Of a stretch of 64,000 nucleotides of DNA, positions 1 to 9,018 are shown piece by piece. Position 1 is the stretch's first letter. Every line of letters begins with the position of its first letter. Both the position numbers and the translations under genes were made by a program. Below the pieces are notes generated by a model, which had not been told where the DNA came from, ran no database searches, and worked only from the letters and a program-made list of their open reading frames with translations. The stretch comes from Cronobacter malonaticus LMG 23826 (GTDB lineage: Bacteria > Pseudomonadota > Gammaproteobacteria > Enterobacterales > Enterobacteriaceae), in contig NZ_CP013940.1 of NCBI RefSeq assembly GCF_001277215.2, positions 3,906,001 to 3,970,000 on the forward strand, read 5' to 3'.

Positions 1-965
1 TTCGCCCAGTCCGCCATCATGCCGGAAGAAAACTCGCCGGAGATGATGTCGTCCATGTGTTTCTGAAACAGCGGCGCCATAATGGTTTTCAGCTGTTCGG
101 AGAGCGCGTAAGCACGCAGTTTCGCCGGGTTGGAGAGGCGATCCATCATCAGCGTGATACCGCCCTGTTTCAACGCTTCGGTGATGGTTTCCCAGCCGAA
201 CTGAATCAGTTTTTCCGCATACGCCGGGTCTGTGCCCTCTTCCACCAGCTTGTCGAAGCACAGCAGAGAACCGGCCTGTAACATGCCGCACAGGATGGTC
301 TGCTCGCCCATCAGGTCAGATTTCACTTCCGCCACGAACGAAGACTCCAGCACGCCTGCGCGGTGACCGCCGGTGGCCGCGGCCCACGCTTTGGCAATCG
401 CCATGCCCTCGCCTTTCGGATCGTTTTCCGGGTGTACCGCGATAAGCGTCGGCACGCCGAAACCACGTTTGTACTCTTCACGCACTTCGGTGCCCGGACA
501 CTTCGGCGCCACCATCACTACAGTAATGTCTTTACGGATCTGCTCACCTACTTCAACGATGTTAAAACCGTGGGAATAACCCAGCGCGGCGCCATCTTTC
601 ATCAGCGGCTGCACGGCGCGTACAACGTCAGAGTGCTGTTTGTCCGGCGTCAGGTTAACCACCAGATCCGCCTGCGGGATCAGCTCTTCATAAGTGCCTA
701 CCTGAAAACCATTTTCTGTCGCCTTGCGCCAGGAAGCGCGCTTCTCGGCGATCGCTTCTTTACGCAGGGCATAGGACACATCCAGACCGGAATCACGCAT
801 GTTCAGCCCCTGGTTGAGGCCCTGCGCGCCGCAACCCACGATGACTACTTTTTTACCTTTGAGGTAGCCTGCGCCGTCGGCGAACTCATCGCGCGCCATA
901 AAACGGCATTTGCCCAGTTGCGCCAGCTGCTGACGCAAATTCAAAGTATTGAAGTAGTTAGCCAT
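1..965 (-). CDS. ilvC: Ketol-acid reductoisomerase (NADP+), 3' end cut by window
   Basis: Second enzyme of Ile/Val synthesis: isomerises and reduces acetolactate or acetohydroxybutyrate with NADPH and Mg2+. About 321 N-terminal residues are visible of the roughly 491 expected for the long class II enzyme. The start reads [20 protein letters not shown], as in E. coli IlvC. A glycine-rich nucleotide-binding stretch ([14 protein letters not shown]) follows near residue 40. The ATG is the complement of 963-965. The gene is divergent from ilvY, its LysR-type activator, which in E. coli induces ilvC in response to its own substrates. The C-terminal part lies beyond position 1, so its integrity cannot be judged. 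Confidence 0.97.
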
Positions 966-1226
966 GGTGATACCTCGTGATGTTGTCGTGTCTTATTGTT
1001 CGTTTACCGCGTCGTCAAAAGCGACGCTACAGAATTCAGGTTACAGGAAGGCGACGTTTTCGCGAGCCTTATGCCGCAGGGTTGCGAGCCTGGTCAGAGA
1101 AAGCTCTCATCCCTGCGTCCTGAAACAGCGTAAAACCACTATATGACAGGAAATTCGTTGCGGAAATTGATATATTGACAACATCACGTTGCGTTTTATG
1201 CAACAGCATTTCAGGGAGTCGACGCC
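966..1226. promoter_or_regulatory. ilvC-ilvY divergent control region
   Basis: This 261-bp gap separates the two divergent genes. It holds an inverted repeat GTTGC-N7-GCAAC at 1188-1204, the T-N11-A form typical of LysR-type operators and a likely IlvY site. A candidate ilvY promoter overlaps it: TTGACA at 1175-1180, 16 bp, TATGCA at 1197-1202. The overlap fits the negative autoregulation known for ilvY. The exact ilvC promoter was not assigned. Confidence 0.7.
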
Positions 1227-2120
1227 ATGGATCTACGCGATCTGAAAATGTTCCTGCATCTGGCGGAAAGCCGCCACTTTGGCCGTAGCGCGCGAGCCAT
1301 GCACGTTAGCCCCTCGACGCTGTCGCGCCAGATCCAACGGCTTGAAGAGGATCTCGGCCAGCCGCTGTTTATTCGCGATAACCGCGCCGTCACGCTGACC
1401 GAAGCAGGCGACGCGCTGCGCCAGTTCGCGCAACAAACGCTGCTGCAATATCAGCAGTTGCGCCACGCTATCGACCAGCAGGGGCCGACGCTCTCAGGCG
1501 AACTGCATCTGTTTTGTTCAGTAACAGCGGCGTACAGCCATCTGCCGCCGATTCTCGATCGCTTTCGCGCCGAGCACCCATCGGTGGAAATCAAGCTGAC
1601 AACGGGCGACGCCGCCGACGCTGTGGAAAAGGTCAATTCCGGCGAGGCCGATATCGCTATCGCCGGTAAGCCGGAAGCGCTGCCCGCGGCCGTCGCGTTT
1701 TCGATGCTGGAAAATCTCAGCGTGGTGTTGATAGCGCCAGCGCTCCCTTGTCCGGTGCGCGCGCAGGTTTCGGTACCGGAGCCGGACTGGACGAAAGTGC
1801 CGTTTATCATGCCGGATCAGGGGCCAGTGCGGCGGCGCATTGAGTTGTGGTTTCGCCGCCATAAAATCAGCAATCCGTTTATTTACGCCACCGTCGCTGG
1901 CCACGAAGCAATGGTATCGATGGTCGCGCTGGGCTGCGGCGTAGCGCTGATACCCGAAGTGGTGCTGGAAAATAGCCCGGAACCGGTACGCAATCGCGTA
2001 CTGATACTTGAGCGCAGCGATGAGAAAACGCCGTTCGAGCTTGGCGTCTGCGCACAAAAAAAGCGGCTGCATGAGCCGCTTGTTGAAGCCTTCTGGAAAC
2101 TCCTGCCAGGCTACCGTTAA
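1227..2120 (+). CDS. ilvY: LysR-family activator of ilvC
   Basis: A 297-residue LysR-type regulator. The N-terminal winged helix-turn-helix is clear (MDLRDLKMFLHLAESRHFGR, then SPSTLSRQIQRLEEDLGQ around residues 28-45). The C-terminal two-lobed domain binds the inducer. In E. coli IlvY binds acetolactate or acetohydroxybutyrate and activates the divergent ilvC. The start ATG follows a GGGAG Shine-Dalgarno. The 3' end overlaps the ilvA stop on the other strand by 4 bp (shared ttaa), so the two genes are tightly convergent with no terminator between them. Confidence 0.96.
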   Translation: MDLRDLKMFLHLAESRHFGRSARAMHVSPSTLSRQIQRLEEDLGQPLFIRDNRAVTLTEAGDALRQFAQQTLLQYQQLRHAIDQQGPTLSGELHLFCSVTAAYSHLPPILDRFRAEHPSVEIKLTTGDAADAVEKVNSGEADIAIAGKPEALPAAVAFSMLENLSVVLIAPALPCPVRAQVSVPEPDWTKVPFIMPDQGPVRRRIELWFRRHKISNPFIYATVAGHEAMVSMVALGCGVALIPEVVLENSPEPVRNRVLILERSDEKTPFELGVCAQKKRLHEPLVEAFWKLLPGYR

Positions 2121-3661
2121 CCTGCCAGAAAGAACCGAAACGCCGGGTTGCCGGTTTCGTCGTGGCATTCGTAGCCGAGTTCGTTGAGCCGGGTTTCGAA
2201 ATCTGGCTCATGTTCGCCAAGTTCAAAGGCGGCCAGCACGCGGCCATAGTCGGTGCCGTGACTGCGGTAATGAAACAGTGAAATGTTCCAGTGCGTGCCG
2301 AGCGTGTGAAGAAAACGCAGCAGCGCGCCCGGCGCCTCCGGGAATTCAAAGCTGTACAGCCGCTCGCGCAGCGGCCGCGAAGGGCGCCCGCCAACCATGT
2401 AGCGAACATGCAGCTTCGCCATTTCGTCATCGGAGAGATCCACCACGCCGTAACCATCGCTGGTAAGTTGCTCGATGATCTCATGCCGTTCTTCCATGCC
2501 ACGACTGATTCGCACGCCGACGAAAATGCAGGCGTCTTTAGCGTCGGCAAAACGGTAGTTGAACTCCGTGACCGCACGTCCGCCCAGTAACTGGCAGAAT
2601 TTCAGGAAGCTGCCTTTCTCTTCCGGAATAGTCACTGCCAGCAACGCCTCGCGCTGTTCACCAAGCTCGCAGCGTTCAGAAACATAACGCAGCCCGTGGA
2701 AATTCACGTTGGCGCCGGAGAGTATATGTGCCAGACGTTCGCCGCGAATATCATGCTGCGCGACGTACTTTTTCATGCCCGCCAGCGCCAGCGCGCCGGA
2801 AGGCTCCGCTACCGCGCGGACATCTTCAAACAGATCTTTCATCGCCGCGCAGATAGCGTCGCTGTCGACGGTAATAATATCGTCGAGATACTCCTGACAC
2901 ACACGGAACGTCTCATCACCGATGCGTTTAACCGCCACGCCTTCTGCAAATAACCCGACGCGCGGCAAATCGACCGGCTGGCCAGCCTCAAGCGCCGCTT
3001 TCAGACAGGCGGAATCAGCAGCTTCGACGGCGATCACTTTGATTTGCGGCATGAGTTGTTTGATCAACACCGCGACGCCTGCCGCGAGACCCCCACCGCC
3101 GACCGGCACAAAGACGCGATCGATATGCGCATCCTGCTGGAGTAACTCCAGCGCCAGCGTGCCCTGCCCGGCGATAACGGCCGGGTGATCGAACGGCGGC
3201 ACGTAAGTAAATCCCTGCTGCTGCGAAAGCGAAATCGCATGGGCTTTCGCCTCGTCGAAGTTCGCGCCATGCAAAAGCACTTCGCCGCCAAAGCCGCGAA
3301 CCGCATCCACTTTGATATCCGCCGTGGTGACCGGCATAACGATAAGCGATTTAATGCCCAGCCGGGATGCCGAAAGCGCCACGCCCTGCGCGTGATTGCC
3401 CGCAGAAGCGGTAATCACGCCACGCGCTTTCTGCTCGTCATTGAGATTCGCCATCATGGCGTAAGCGCCGCGCAGCTTAAAGCTGTGTACCGGCTGGCGG
3501 TCTTCGCGCTTCACCAGCACCACGTTATTAAGCCGTGCCGACAGCTTCTCCATCTTTTGCAGCGGCGTAACCTGCGCCACTTCATAGACCGGTGAGCGCA
3601 GCACGGCGCGCAGATATTCCGCCCCGCAGGGGGCGGCGGAAAGCGGTTGCGATTCGGCCAT
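2117..3661 (-). CDS. ilvA: Biosynthetic L-threonine dehydratase
   Basis: Deaminates threonine to 2-oxobutyrate, the committed step to isoleucine. It is a PLP enzyme, feedback-inhibited by Ile in the family. The 514 residues match E. coli IlvA. The PLP lysine lies in SFKLRGAYAMM near residue 62, and the phosphate-binding glycine loop is VGGGGLAAG. The C-terminal third (about residues 330-514) carries the two ACT-like regulatory domains. It is the last gene of ilvLXGMEDA and starts 2 bp after the ilvD stop, which suggests translational coupling. Confidence 0.98.
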   Translation of the reverse strand: MAESQPLSAAPCGAEYLRAVLRSPVYEVAQVTPLQKMEKLSARLNNVVLVKREDRQPVHSFKLRGAYAMMANLNDEQKARGVITASAGNHAQGVALSASRLGIKSLIVMPVTTADIKVDAVRGFGGEVLLHGANFDEAKAHAISLSQQQGFTYVPPFDHPAVIAGQGTLALELLQQDAHIDRVFVPVGGGGLAAGVAVLIKQLMPQIKVIAVEAADSACLKAALEAGQPVDLPRVGLFAEGVAVKRIGDETFRVCQEYLDDIITVDSDAICAAMKDLFEDVRAVAEPSGALALAGMKKYVAQHDIRGERLAHILSGANVNFHGLRYVSERCELGEQREALLAVTIPEEKGSFLKFCQLLGGRAVTEFNYRFADAKDACIFVGVRISRGMEERHEIIEQLTSDGYGVVDLSDDEMAKLHVRYMVGGRPSRPLRERLYSFEFPEAPGALLRFLHTLGTHWNISLFHYRSHGTDYGRVLAAFELGEHEPDFETRLNELGYECHDETGNPAFRFFLAG

Positions 3662-3663
3662 GA

Positions 3664-5514
3664 TCAGCCTCCCAGCTTCGATTTATCGCGCACGGCGCCT
3701 TTATCGGCGCTGGTGGCGAGGCTTGCGTAAGCGCGCAACGCGAAGGAAACCTGACGCTCGCGGTTACGCGGCGTCCAGGCGTCAGCACCGCGCGCTTCCT
3801 GCGCTTCACGGCGCGCCGCAAGCTGCTGGTCGCTGACTTCAAGCTGAATACCGCGGTTGGGGATATCAATCGCTATCATGTCGCCGTCTTCGATAAGCGC
3901 GATGTTGCCCCCGCTGGCGGCTTCCGGCGAGACGTGGCCGATGGAAAGCCCGGACGTGCCGCCCGAGAAACGACCATCCGTGATAAGCGCGCAGGCTTTA
4001 CCGAGGCCCATTGATTTCAGGAAGCTGGTCGGGTAAAGCATCTCCTGCATACCCGGCCCGCCTTTCGGCCCTTCGTAGCGGATCACGACGACATCGCCCG
4101 CGATGACTTTACCGCCGAGGATGGCTTCTACCGCGTCATCCTGGCTTTCATAGACTTTCGCCGGGCCACGGAACACCAGACTGCCTTCATCAACGCCCGC
4201 CGTTTTTACGATGCAGCCGTTTTCTGCGAAGTTGCCATACAGAACGGCAAGGCCGCCGTCCTGGCTGTAAGCGTGTTCCAGCGAGCGGATGCAACCGTCC
4301 TGACGATCATCGTCCAGCGAATCCCAGCGGCAGGATTGCGAAAACGCCTGGGTGGTACGAATACCCGCCGGGCCTGCACGGTACATCTCTTTCACGGCGC
4401 TATCCTGAGTGAGCATGACGTCGTACTGCTCAAGCGTCCGCGAAAGCGTTAGCCCCAGCACGTTATTCACCTCGCGGTTCAGAAGACCGGCGCGATCCAG
4501 TTCCCCGAGAATGCCGATGACCCCGCCCGCGCGGTGAACATCTTCCATATGGTATTTCTGGGTGCTGGGCGCCACTTTGCACAGCTGCGGTACTTTACGG
4601 GAGAGACGGTCGATATCGCTCATCGTGAAGTCGATTTCCGCCTCTTGTGCCGCAGCCAGCAGATGCAGAACGGTATTGGTGGAGCCGCCCATCGCGATAT
4701 CGAGCGTCATGGCGTTTTCAAACGCCGCTTTGCTCGCAATATTGCGCGGCAACACGCTGGCGTCGTCCTGCTCGTAATAGCGTTTGGTGAGAGAAACGAT
4801 ACGTTTACCTGCGTTGATGAAGAGATCTTTGCGGTCGGCATGGGTCGCCAGCAGCGAGCCGTTGCCCGGCTGCGACAGGCCCAGCGCCTCGGTCAGACAG
4901 TTCATGGAGTTAGCGGTAAACATACCGGAGCAGGAACCGCAGGTTGGGCAGGCGGAACGTTCCACCTGGTCGCTCTGCTCATCGCTGACGTTCGGGTTCG
5001 CGCCCTGGATCATCGCATCGACCAGATCGAGTTTGATTATCTGATCGGAAAGTTTGGTTTTACCGGCTTCCATCGGACCGCCGGAGACAAAAATCACAGG
5101 AATATTCAGACGCAGAGAGGCCATCAGCATCCCTGGGGTGATTTTGTCGCAGTTGGAGATACACACCATGGCATCCGCACAGTGGGCGTTCACCATATAT
5201 TCAACGGAGTCGGCAATAAGTTCGCGGGACGGCAGTGAATAGAGCATGCCGCCGTGTCCCATGGCGATGCCGTCATCCACCGCGATGGTGTTGAACTCTT
5301 TCGCCACGCCACCAGCCACCTCGATTTGCTCCGCAACCAGTTTGCCCAGATCGCGCAGGTGCACATGGCCCGGCACAAACTGAGTAAAGGAGTTCACAAC
5401 CGCGATAATTGGCTTGCCGAAATCGGCATCGGTCATTCCCGTGGCGCGCCATAAGGCGCGGGCACCCGCCATATTGCGGCCGTGCGTGGTGGTGGCAGAA
5501 CGGTACTTAGGCAT
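3664..5514 (-). CDS. ilvD: Dihydroxy-acid dehydratase
   Basis: Dehydrates dihydroxy-isovalerate and dihydroxy-methylvalerate to the 2-oxo acids in the Val, Leu and Ile pathways. Its 616 residues are the standard length. Fe-S ligand cysteines lie in [12 protein letters not shown] and [18 protein letters not shown]. The C-terminal [19 protein letters not shown] stretch is characteristic of the IlvD/Edd family. The start gives [20 protein letters not shown]. It sits between ilvE (65-bp gap with a GC hairpin) and ilvA (2-bp gap). Confidence 0.98.
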   Translation of the reverse strand: MPKYRSATTTHGRNMAGARALWRATGMTDADFGKPIIAVVNSFTQFVPGHVHLRDLGKLVAEQIEVAGGVAKEFNTIAVDDGIAMGHGGMLYSLPSRELIADSVEYMVNAHCADAMVCISNCDKITPGMLMASLRLNIPVIFVSGGPMEAGKTKLSDQIIKLDLVDAMIQGANPNVSDEQSDQVERSACPTCGSCSGMFTANSMNCLTEALGLSQPGNGSLLATHADRKDLFINAGKRIVSLTKRYYEQDDASVLPRNIASKAAFENAMTLDIAMGGSTNTVLHLLAAAQEAEIDFTMSDIDRLSRKVPQLCKVAPSTQKYHMEDVHRAGGVIGILGELDRAGLLNREVNNVLGLTLSRTLEQYDVMLTQDSAVKEMYRAGPAGIRTTQAFSQSCRWDSLDDDRQDGCIRSLEHAYSQDGGLAVLYGNFAENGCIVKTAGVDEGSLVFRGPAKVYESQDDAVEAILGGKVIAGDVVVIRYEGPKGGPGMQEMLYPTSFLKSMGLGKACALITDGRFSGGTSGLSIGHVSPEAASGGNIALIEDGDMIAIDIPNRGIQLEVSDQQLAARREAQEARGADAWTPRNRERQVSFALRAYASLATSADKGAVRDKSKLGG

Positions 5515-5542
5515 GCTTTTTCACTCCAGTCTCTACAAAAGC

Positions 5543-5562
5543 CGGGCGGCTCAGGCCGCCCG
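5543..5562. repeat. Intercistronic hairpin between ilvE and ilvD
   Basis: Perfect inverted repeat: CGGGCGGC (5543-5550), loop tcag, GCCGCCCG (5555-5562). There is no T-run, so it is unlikely to be a rho-independent terminator. It could be an mRNA processing or stabilising element that sets ilvE versus ilvD levels. Confidence 0.65.
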
Positions 5563-5579
5563 TGCAGGTGTTATTGTGC

Positions 5580-6509
5580 TTACGGGTTAACCTGATCCAG
5601 CCAGCCCCATTTATCTTCAGTCTCGCCGGTGAACAGGCCAAAGAATGCCTGCTGAACGCGTTTGGTCACCGGACCACAGCGGCCTTCGCCTACCTGGATG
5701 CCGTCTACGCTGCGCACCGGCGTGATTTCCGCCGCCGTACCGGACATAAACACTTCATCCGCCAGGTATAGTGATTCACGGGAAAGCACCTGCTCACGGA
5801 CTTCGATGCCCATATCTTTGGCAAGCTTGATGATGGCGTCACGGGTGATGCCTGGCAGCGCGGAAGAGGTAAACGGCGGGGTGTAGATGACGCCATCTTT
5901 CACTTCAAACAGGTTTTCGCCCGCGCCTTCTGAGATATAGCCGTGAACATCCAGCGCGATACCTTCCTGATAACCGTGACGGCGCGCTTCGCTGCCGACC
6001 AGCAGAGAGGAAAGATAGTTACCGCCCGCTTTAGCGGCGGTTGGAATGGTATTTGGCGCCGCGCGGTTCCATGAAGAGACCATCGCGTCGATGCCCTGAT
6101 CCAGCGCTTCAGCCCCCAAATACGCGCCCCACGGGAACGCTGCGATAATGACGTCCGTCTTGTAGCCCTCTGGCGGGTTAACGCCCATACCGACATCGCC
6201 TACGAACACCAGCGGACGAATATAGGCGCTGGTCAGTTTGTTTTCGCGAATGACCTGGCGGCAGGCTTCCATTAACTCATCAACAGACTGGCTAACCGGG
6301 AAACGGTAAATTTTGGCGGAATCACGCAGACGCTGCATATGTTCACGATGGCGGAACACGACCGGGCCTTTGTGCGAATCGTAGCAGCGGATGCCTTCAA
6401 AGACTGATGTACCGTAGTGCAACGCATGAGACATGACGTGAACCTTCGCCTCGCCCCAGGGAACCATTTCGCCGTTGAACCAAATGTAATCAGCTTTTTT
6501 CGTCGTCAT
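5580..6509 (-). CDS. ilvE: Branched-chain amino acid aminotransferase
   Basis: Final transamination step for Ile, Val and Leu, using PLP and glutamate. It is a fold-type IV aminotransferase of 309 residues, the same as E. coli. I chose the start MTTKKADYIWFNGEMVPWGE because it follows GGAAGAA in the mRNA; an in-frame extension upstream lacks family similarity. The PLP lysine lies in TAAKAGGNYLSSLLVGSEAR near residue 160. The C-terminal VFMSGTAAEITPVRSVD motif is typical. The gap from ilvM is 20 bp. Confidence 0.98.
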   Translation of the reverse strand: MTTKKADYIWFNGEMVPWGEAKVHVMSHALHYGTSVFEGIRCYDSHKGPVVFRHREHMQRLRDSAKIYRFPVSQSVDELMEACRQVIRENKLTSAYIRPLVFVGDVGMGVNPPEGYKTDVIIAAFPWGAYLGAEALDQGIDAMVSSWNRAAPNTIPTAAKAGGNYLSSLLVGSEARRHGYQEGIALDVHGYISEGAGENLFEVKDGVIYTPPFTSSALPGITRDAIIKLAKDMGIEVREQVLSRESLYLADEVFMSGTAAEITPVRSVDGIQVGEGRCGPVTKRVQQAFFGLFTGETEDKWGWLDQVNP

Positions 6510-6529
6510 TTTTCTTCTTCCTTTTGCGC

Positions 6530-6787
6530 TCAGGCGCGGATTTGTTGTGATGTTGGTTGCTGGATCTCGACGCACGCGACATCGACCAGTTTGCTTAGCT
6601 GACTAAACAGTAATTCGACTGGGCGCGGGCTGGCAACGGTCAGTTCAATATTTATATTTTCCGCATTAGCGCATGCCGCCATATTCATGGCGCAAATTTG
6701 AAAGCCACGGTGACGCACCACGCGCAGCACACGTTCCAGGGTTTCCGGGCGAAAGCGAGCCTGTACGGCGAGTTGATGTTGCATCAT
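6530..6787 (-). CDS. ilvM: Acetolactate synthase II small subunit
   Basis: An 85-residue ACT-domain regulatory subunit of acetohydroxyacid synthase II, near the 87 residues of E. coli IlvM. It shares the segment [15 protein letters not shown] and ends in SQQIRA. It partners IlvG. Its start overlaps the ilvG stop by 4 bp (ATGA), so the two subunits are probably translationally coupled. Family knowledge: this isoenzyme is not valine-sensitive. Confidence 0.96.
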   Translation of the reverse strand: MMQHQLAVQARFRPETLERVLRVVRHRGFQICAMNMAACANAENINIELTVASPRPVELLFSQLSKLVDVACVEIQQPTSQQIRA

Positions 6788-8430
6788 GATATTTTCTCCA
6801 GCATTTGTGAGTTGCTGGCGCCAGGAGGCACCAGAGGCCAGACGTTTTCAGCTTCATCGATTGAAACGTGCAGCAAATAAGGGCCTTCGTTGTTGAACAT
6901 AGTCTCCAGCGCGGCTGCCACCTGGTCTTTACGGGTGATGCGCTGACCGGCAATGCCAAAGGCGCTGGCCAGCGTCAGAAAATCAGGGTTATCAGAAAGA
7001 TTCGTCTCGCTGTAGCGCTCCGAGAAGAAAAGTTGCTGCCACTGGCGCACCATTCCCAGACGCTGGTTATCCAGCAGTACAATCTTGAGGGGCAGCTGTT
7101 TGCGCTTCACGGTGCCCAGTTCCTGAATATTCATCATGAAAGAACCGTCACCGGTTACACAGATAACGGTATCGTCAGGGCGAGCCACCTGCGCGCCTAC
7201 CGCAGCCGGCAGGCCAAAACCCATCGTTCCAAGACCGCTTGAGGTGATGAAATTTTCCGGGCGGCTAAAGCGCATGTGCTGCGCCGCCCACATCTGGTGC
7301 TGGCCTACATCGGTGGTCACTACGCTGTTTACCGGCTTGCGGTCCGAGAGCTGCTTTAACAACAGCGGGGCGAAAATCCCCTCGCCTGGATGATCGTAAC
7401 GCCAGTCATGTTCGCTTCGCAGCGCGGCGACGCGCTCACGCCAGGCGTCGATAGCCATCGGCCGTTGCAGCGCGGGTAATAACGCGTTGAGATCGCCCTG
7501 CAGCCCTACATGCGCCTGACGCAGCTTATTCAGTTCCGCCGGATCGATATCCATGTGAATAACTTTGGCGTGAGGCGCGAAGGTATTGAGCTTGCCGGTA
7601 ACGCGATCGTCAAAGCGTGCGCCGACCGCTATCAGCAAGTCGCACTCCTGCACTGCCAGATTCGCCGCTTTGGTGCCATGCATACCCAGCATACCGACGT
7701 ACCATGGGTAGCTGGCTTCTACCGCGCCAAGTCCTTTAAGCGTAACTGCGCATGGGATTTGCGTTTGTGACATGAATTCGCGCAGCGCTGGCACCGCCTG
7801 CGCCATGCCGACGCCGCCGCCGACATAGAGCATGGGTTTTTCAGCCTGGCTCAGTAACGAACGAGCCTGCTCCAGCTCCGCTTGCGGTATGACAAACGTG
7901 TCTTCGACACTGGAAAGCCACGGCTCAAGCTCCCCGCTGGTCAGCTGAATATCTTTAGGGATATCGATCAGTACCGGCCCCGGACGACCTGAGCTGGCCA
8001 GATGAAAAGCCTGCGCCATGATTTCCGGCAGCTCGTCCAGAGACTCTACAAGAAAGCTGTGTTTGGTACAGGCAAGCGACAAACCAAGTACGTCGACCTC
8101 CTGAAAGGCATCGGTACCGATAAGCGGTGCCGCGACCTGGCCGGTGATTGCCACAACAGGAACCGAATCCAGCAGAGCATCAGCAAGGCCTGTTATCAGG
8201 TTGGTAGCGCCTGGCCCGGAGGTAGCGATGCACACGCCGGTTTTACCGGTGGCGCGAGCATAACCGATGGCCGCCATTGCTGCGCCCTGCTCGTGCCGAC
8301 ACAGTAGGTGTTCCACGCCGCCGTCGTATAACGCATCATAGACCGGCATTATCGCCCCGCCCGGATAGCCAAAAACGGTATCCACTCCCTGAGCTCGCAA
8401 AGCATGTACCACCCACTGTGCACCATTCAT
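6784..8430 (-). CDS. ilvG: Acetolactate synthase II large subunit, intact
   Basis: ThDP-dependent acetohydroxyacid synthase that condenses pyruvate with pyruvate or 2-oxobutyrate. The 548 residues are full length, unlike E. coli K-12, where a frameshift inactivates ilvG. The N-terminal ThDP domain starts [20 protein letters not shown] with the catalytic Glu in [11 protein letters not shown] near residue 47. The ThDP/Mg2+ motif [15 protein letters not shown] lies near residue 430. The ATG is 2 bp after the ilvX stop. Confidence 0.98.
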   Translation of the reverse strand: MNGAQWVVHALRAQGVDTVFGYPGGAIMPVYDALYDGGVEHLLCRHEQGAAMAAIGYARATGKTGVCIATSGPGATNLITGLADALLDSVPVVAITGQVAAPLIGTDAFQEVDVLGLSLACTKHSFLVESLDELPEIMAQAFHLASSGRPGPVLIDIPKDIQLTSGELEPWLSSVEDTFVIPQAELEQARSLLSQAEKPMLYVGGGVGMAQAVPALREFMSQTQIPCAVTLKGLGAVEASYPWYVGMLGMHGTKAANLAVQECDLLIAVGARFDDRVTGKLNTFAPHAKVIHMDIDPAELNKLRQAHVGLQGDLNALLPALQRPMAIDAWRERVAALRSEHDWRYDHPGEGIFAPLLLKQLSDRKPVNSVVTTDVGQHQMWAAQHMRFSRPENFITSSGLGTMGFGLPAAVGAQVARPDDTVICVTGDGSFMMNIQELGTVKRKQLPLKIVLLDNQRLGMVRQWQQLFFSERYSETNLSDNPDFLTLASAFGIAGQRITRKDQVAAALETMFNNEGPYLLHVSIDEAENVWPLVPPGASNSQMLEKIS

Positions 8431-8432
8431 AG

Positions 8433-8483
8433 TTAGTTCCCCGCCTTACAGTGCGGACAACAGAATTTTATGCTACTGCTCAT
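8433..8483 (-). CDS. ilvX: IlvX-like 16-residue peptide
   Basis: A 16-codon frame ([16 protein letters not shown]) lies between the attenuator and ilvG, starting at the complement of 8481-8483 after GAGGAACAGATA and ending in TAA 2 bp before ilvG. E. coli has a peptide of the same length in the same place, with shared KFC and GN residues. Here the middle reads CCPHC, which looks like a small metal-binding knuckle. It may only couple ribosomes into ilvG, or it may act as a peptide; its function is unknown. Confidence 0.7.
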   Translation of the reverse strand: MSSSIKFCCPHCKAGN

Positions 8484-8513
8484 TATCTGTTCCTCGCTTA
8501 AGTTTTAGGTCAT

Positions 8514-8544
8514 AAAAAAACCCCCGGACCTTTCGGTGCGGGGG
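8514..8544 (-). terminator. ilv operon attenuator
   Basis: On the minus strand a GC-rich stem (arms 8535-8544 and 8521-8530, loop GAAA) is followed by seven T residues (8514-8520). It lies 25 nt past the ilvL stop. It is the intrinsic attenuator of the ilv operon, which is read through when Ile, Val or Leu tRNAs are uncharged and the ribosome stalls in ilvL. Confidence 0.92.
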
Positions 8545-8568
8545 TTTTCGATGATTCAGGCTTGATTT

Positions 8569-8667
8569 CTAAGCCTTTCTTCTTCCGAGTGCAGCCCCGC
8601 ACGGTGGGTTAATAATCACCACCACGCTAATCACGACCAGGCTAATCACTAGTAGAAGGGTTGTCAT
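8569..8667 (-). CDS. ilvL: ilvGMEDA leader peptide
   Basis: A 32-residue leader peptide starting MTTLLLVISLVVISVVVIIN and ending PPCGAALGRRKA. It has an unbroken core of Leu, Val and Ile codons, the amino acids the operon makes. Length and the PPCGAALGR tail match E. coli IlvL. It acts in cis: ribosome stalling on the control codons favours an antiterminator over the hairpin at 8514-8544. Confidence 0.95.
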   Translation of the reverse strand: MTTLLLVISLVVISVVVIINPPCGAALGRRKA

Positions 8668-8709
8668 TTCTGTATGTACTTACGTCATTTTCGAAGGAAT
8701 ACCTAAAGA

Positions 8710-8737
8710 GTTATCACAGAGAACAAAGCTGTGACAA
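8710..8737 (-). promoter_or_regulatory. Candidate ilv operon promoter
   Basis: On the minus strand TTGTCA (8732-8737) and GATAAC (8710-8715) are 16 bp apart, about 40 bp upstream of the ilvL ATG. The rest of 8738-9018 is AT-rich and contains no convincing gene; it holds the upstream activating DNA of the ilv promoter and the 5' leader of yifB. Confidence 0.65.
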
Positions 8738-9018
8738 GAAATATTTATGACGCGAAAAAGAAATACATTCAGCAAATCTATTAAAACCCAACGTAATCAA
8801 CCGGTAACGCTAACTGAAATTTTTTCAGGATTTTTAGCCATCGTGCCTGTGGGCGCAATAACCTTTCGAAAACTTATTACGCTTTTGCGAGACGTCTCGG
8901 GCCAAATAAGAATGTGCAACTTCATACGATAAAACATTGCTATTTGTGCCGAAAAAACGCGAATTATGCCTCGATAACGCCCCTTATTCTGGCGATGCTT
9001 TTACTTCCAGGAGGGATT

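Noticed and set aside
8747-8932. 61-codon plus-strand frame in the ilvL-yifB gap
   Set aside because: It starts in the ilv promoter upstream DNA, its composition is AT-driven, and it has no match to any family I know.
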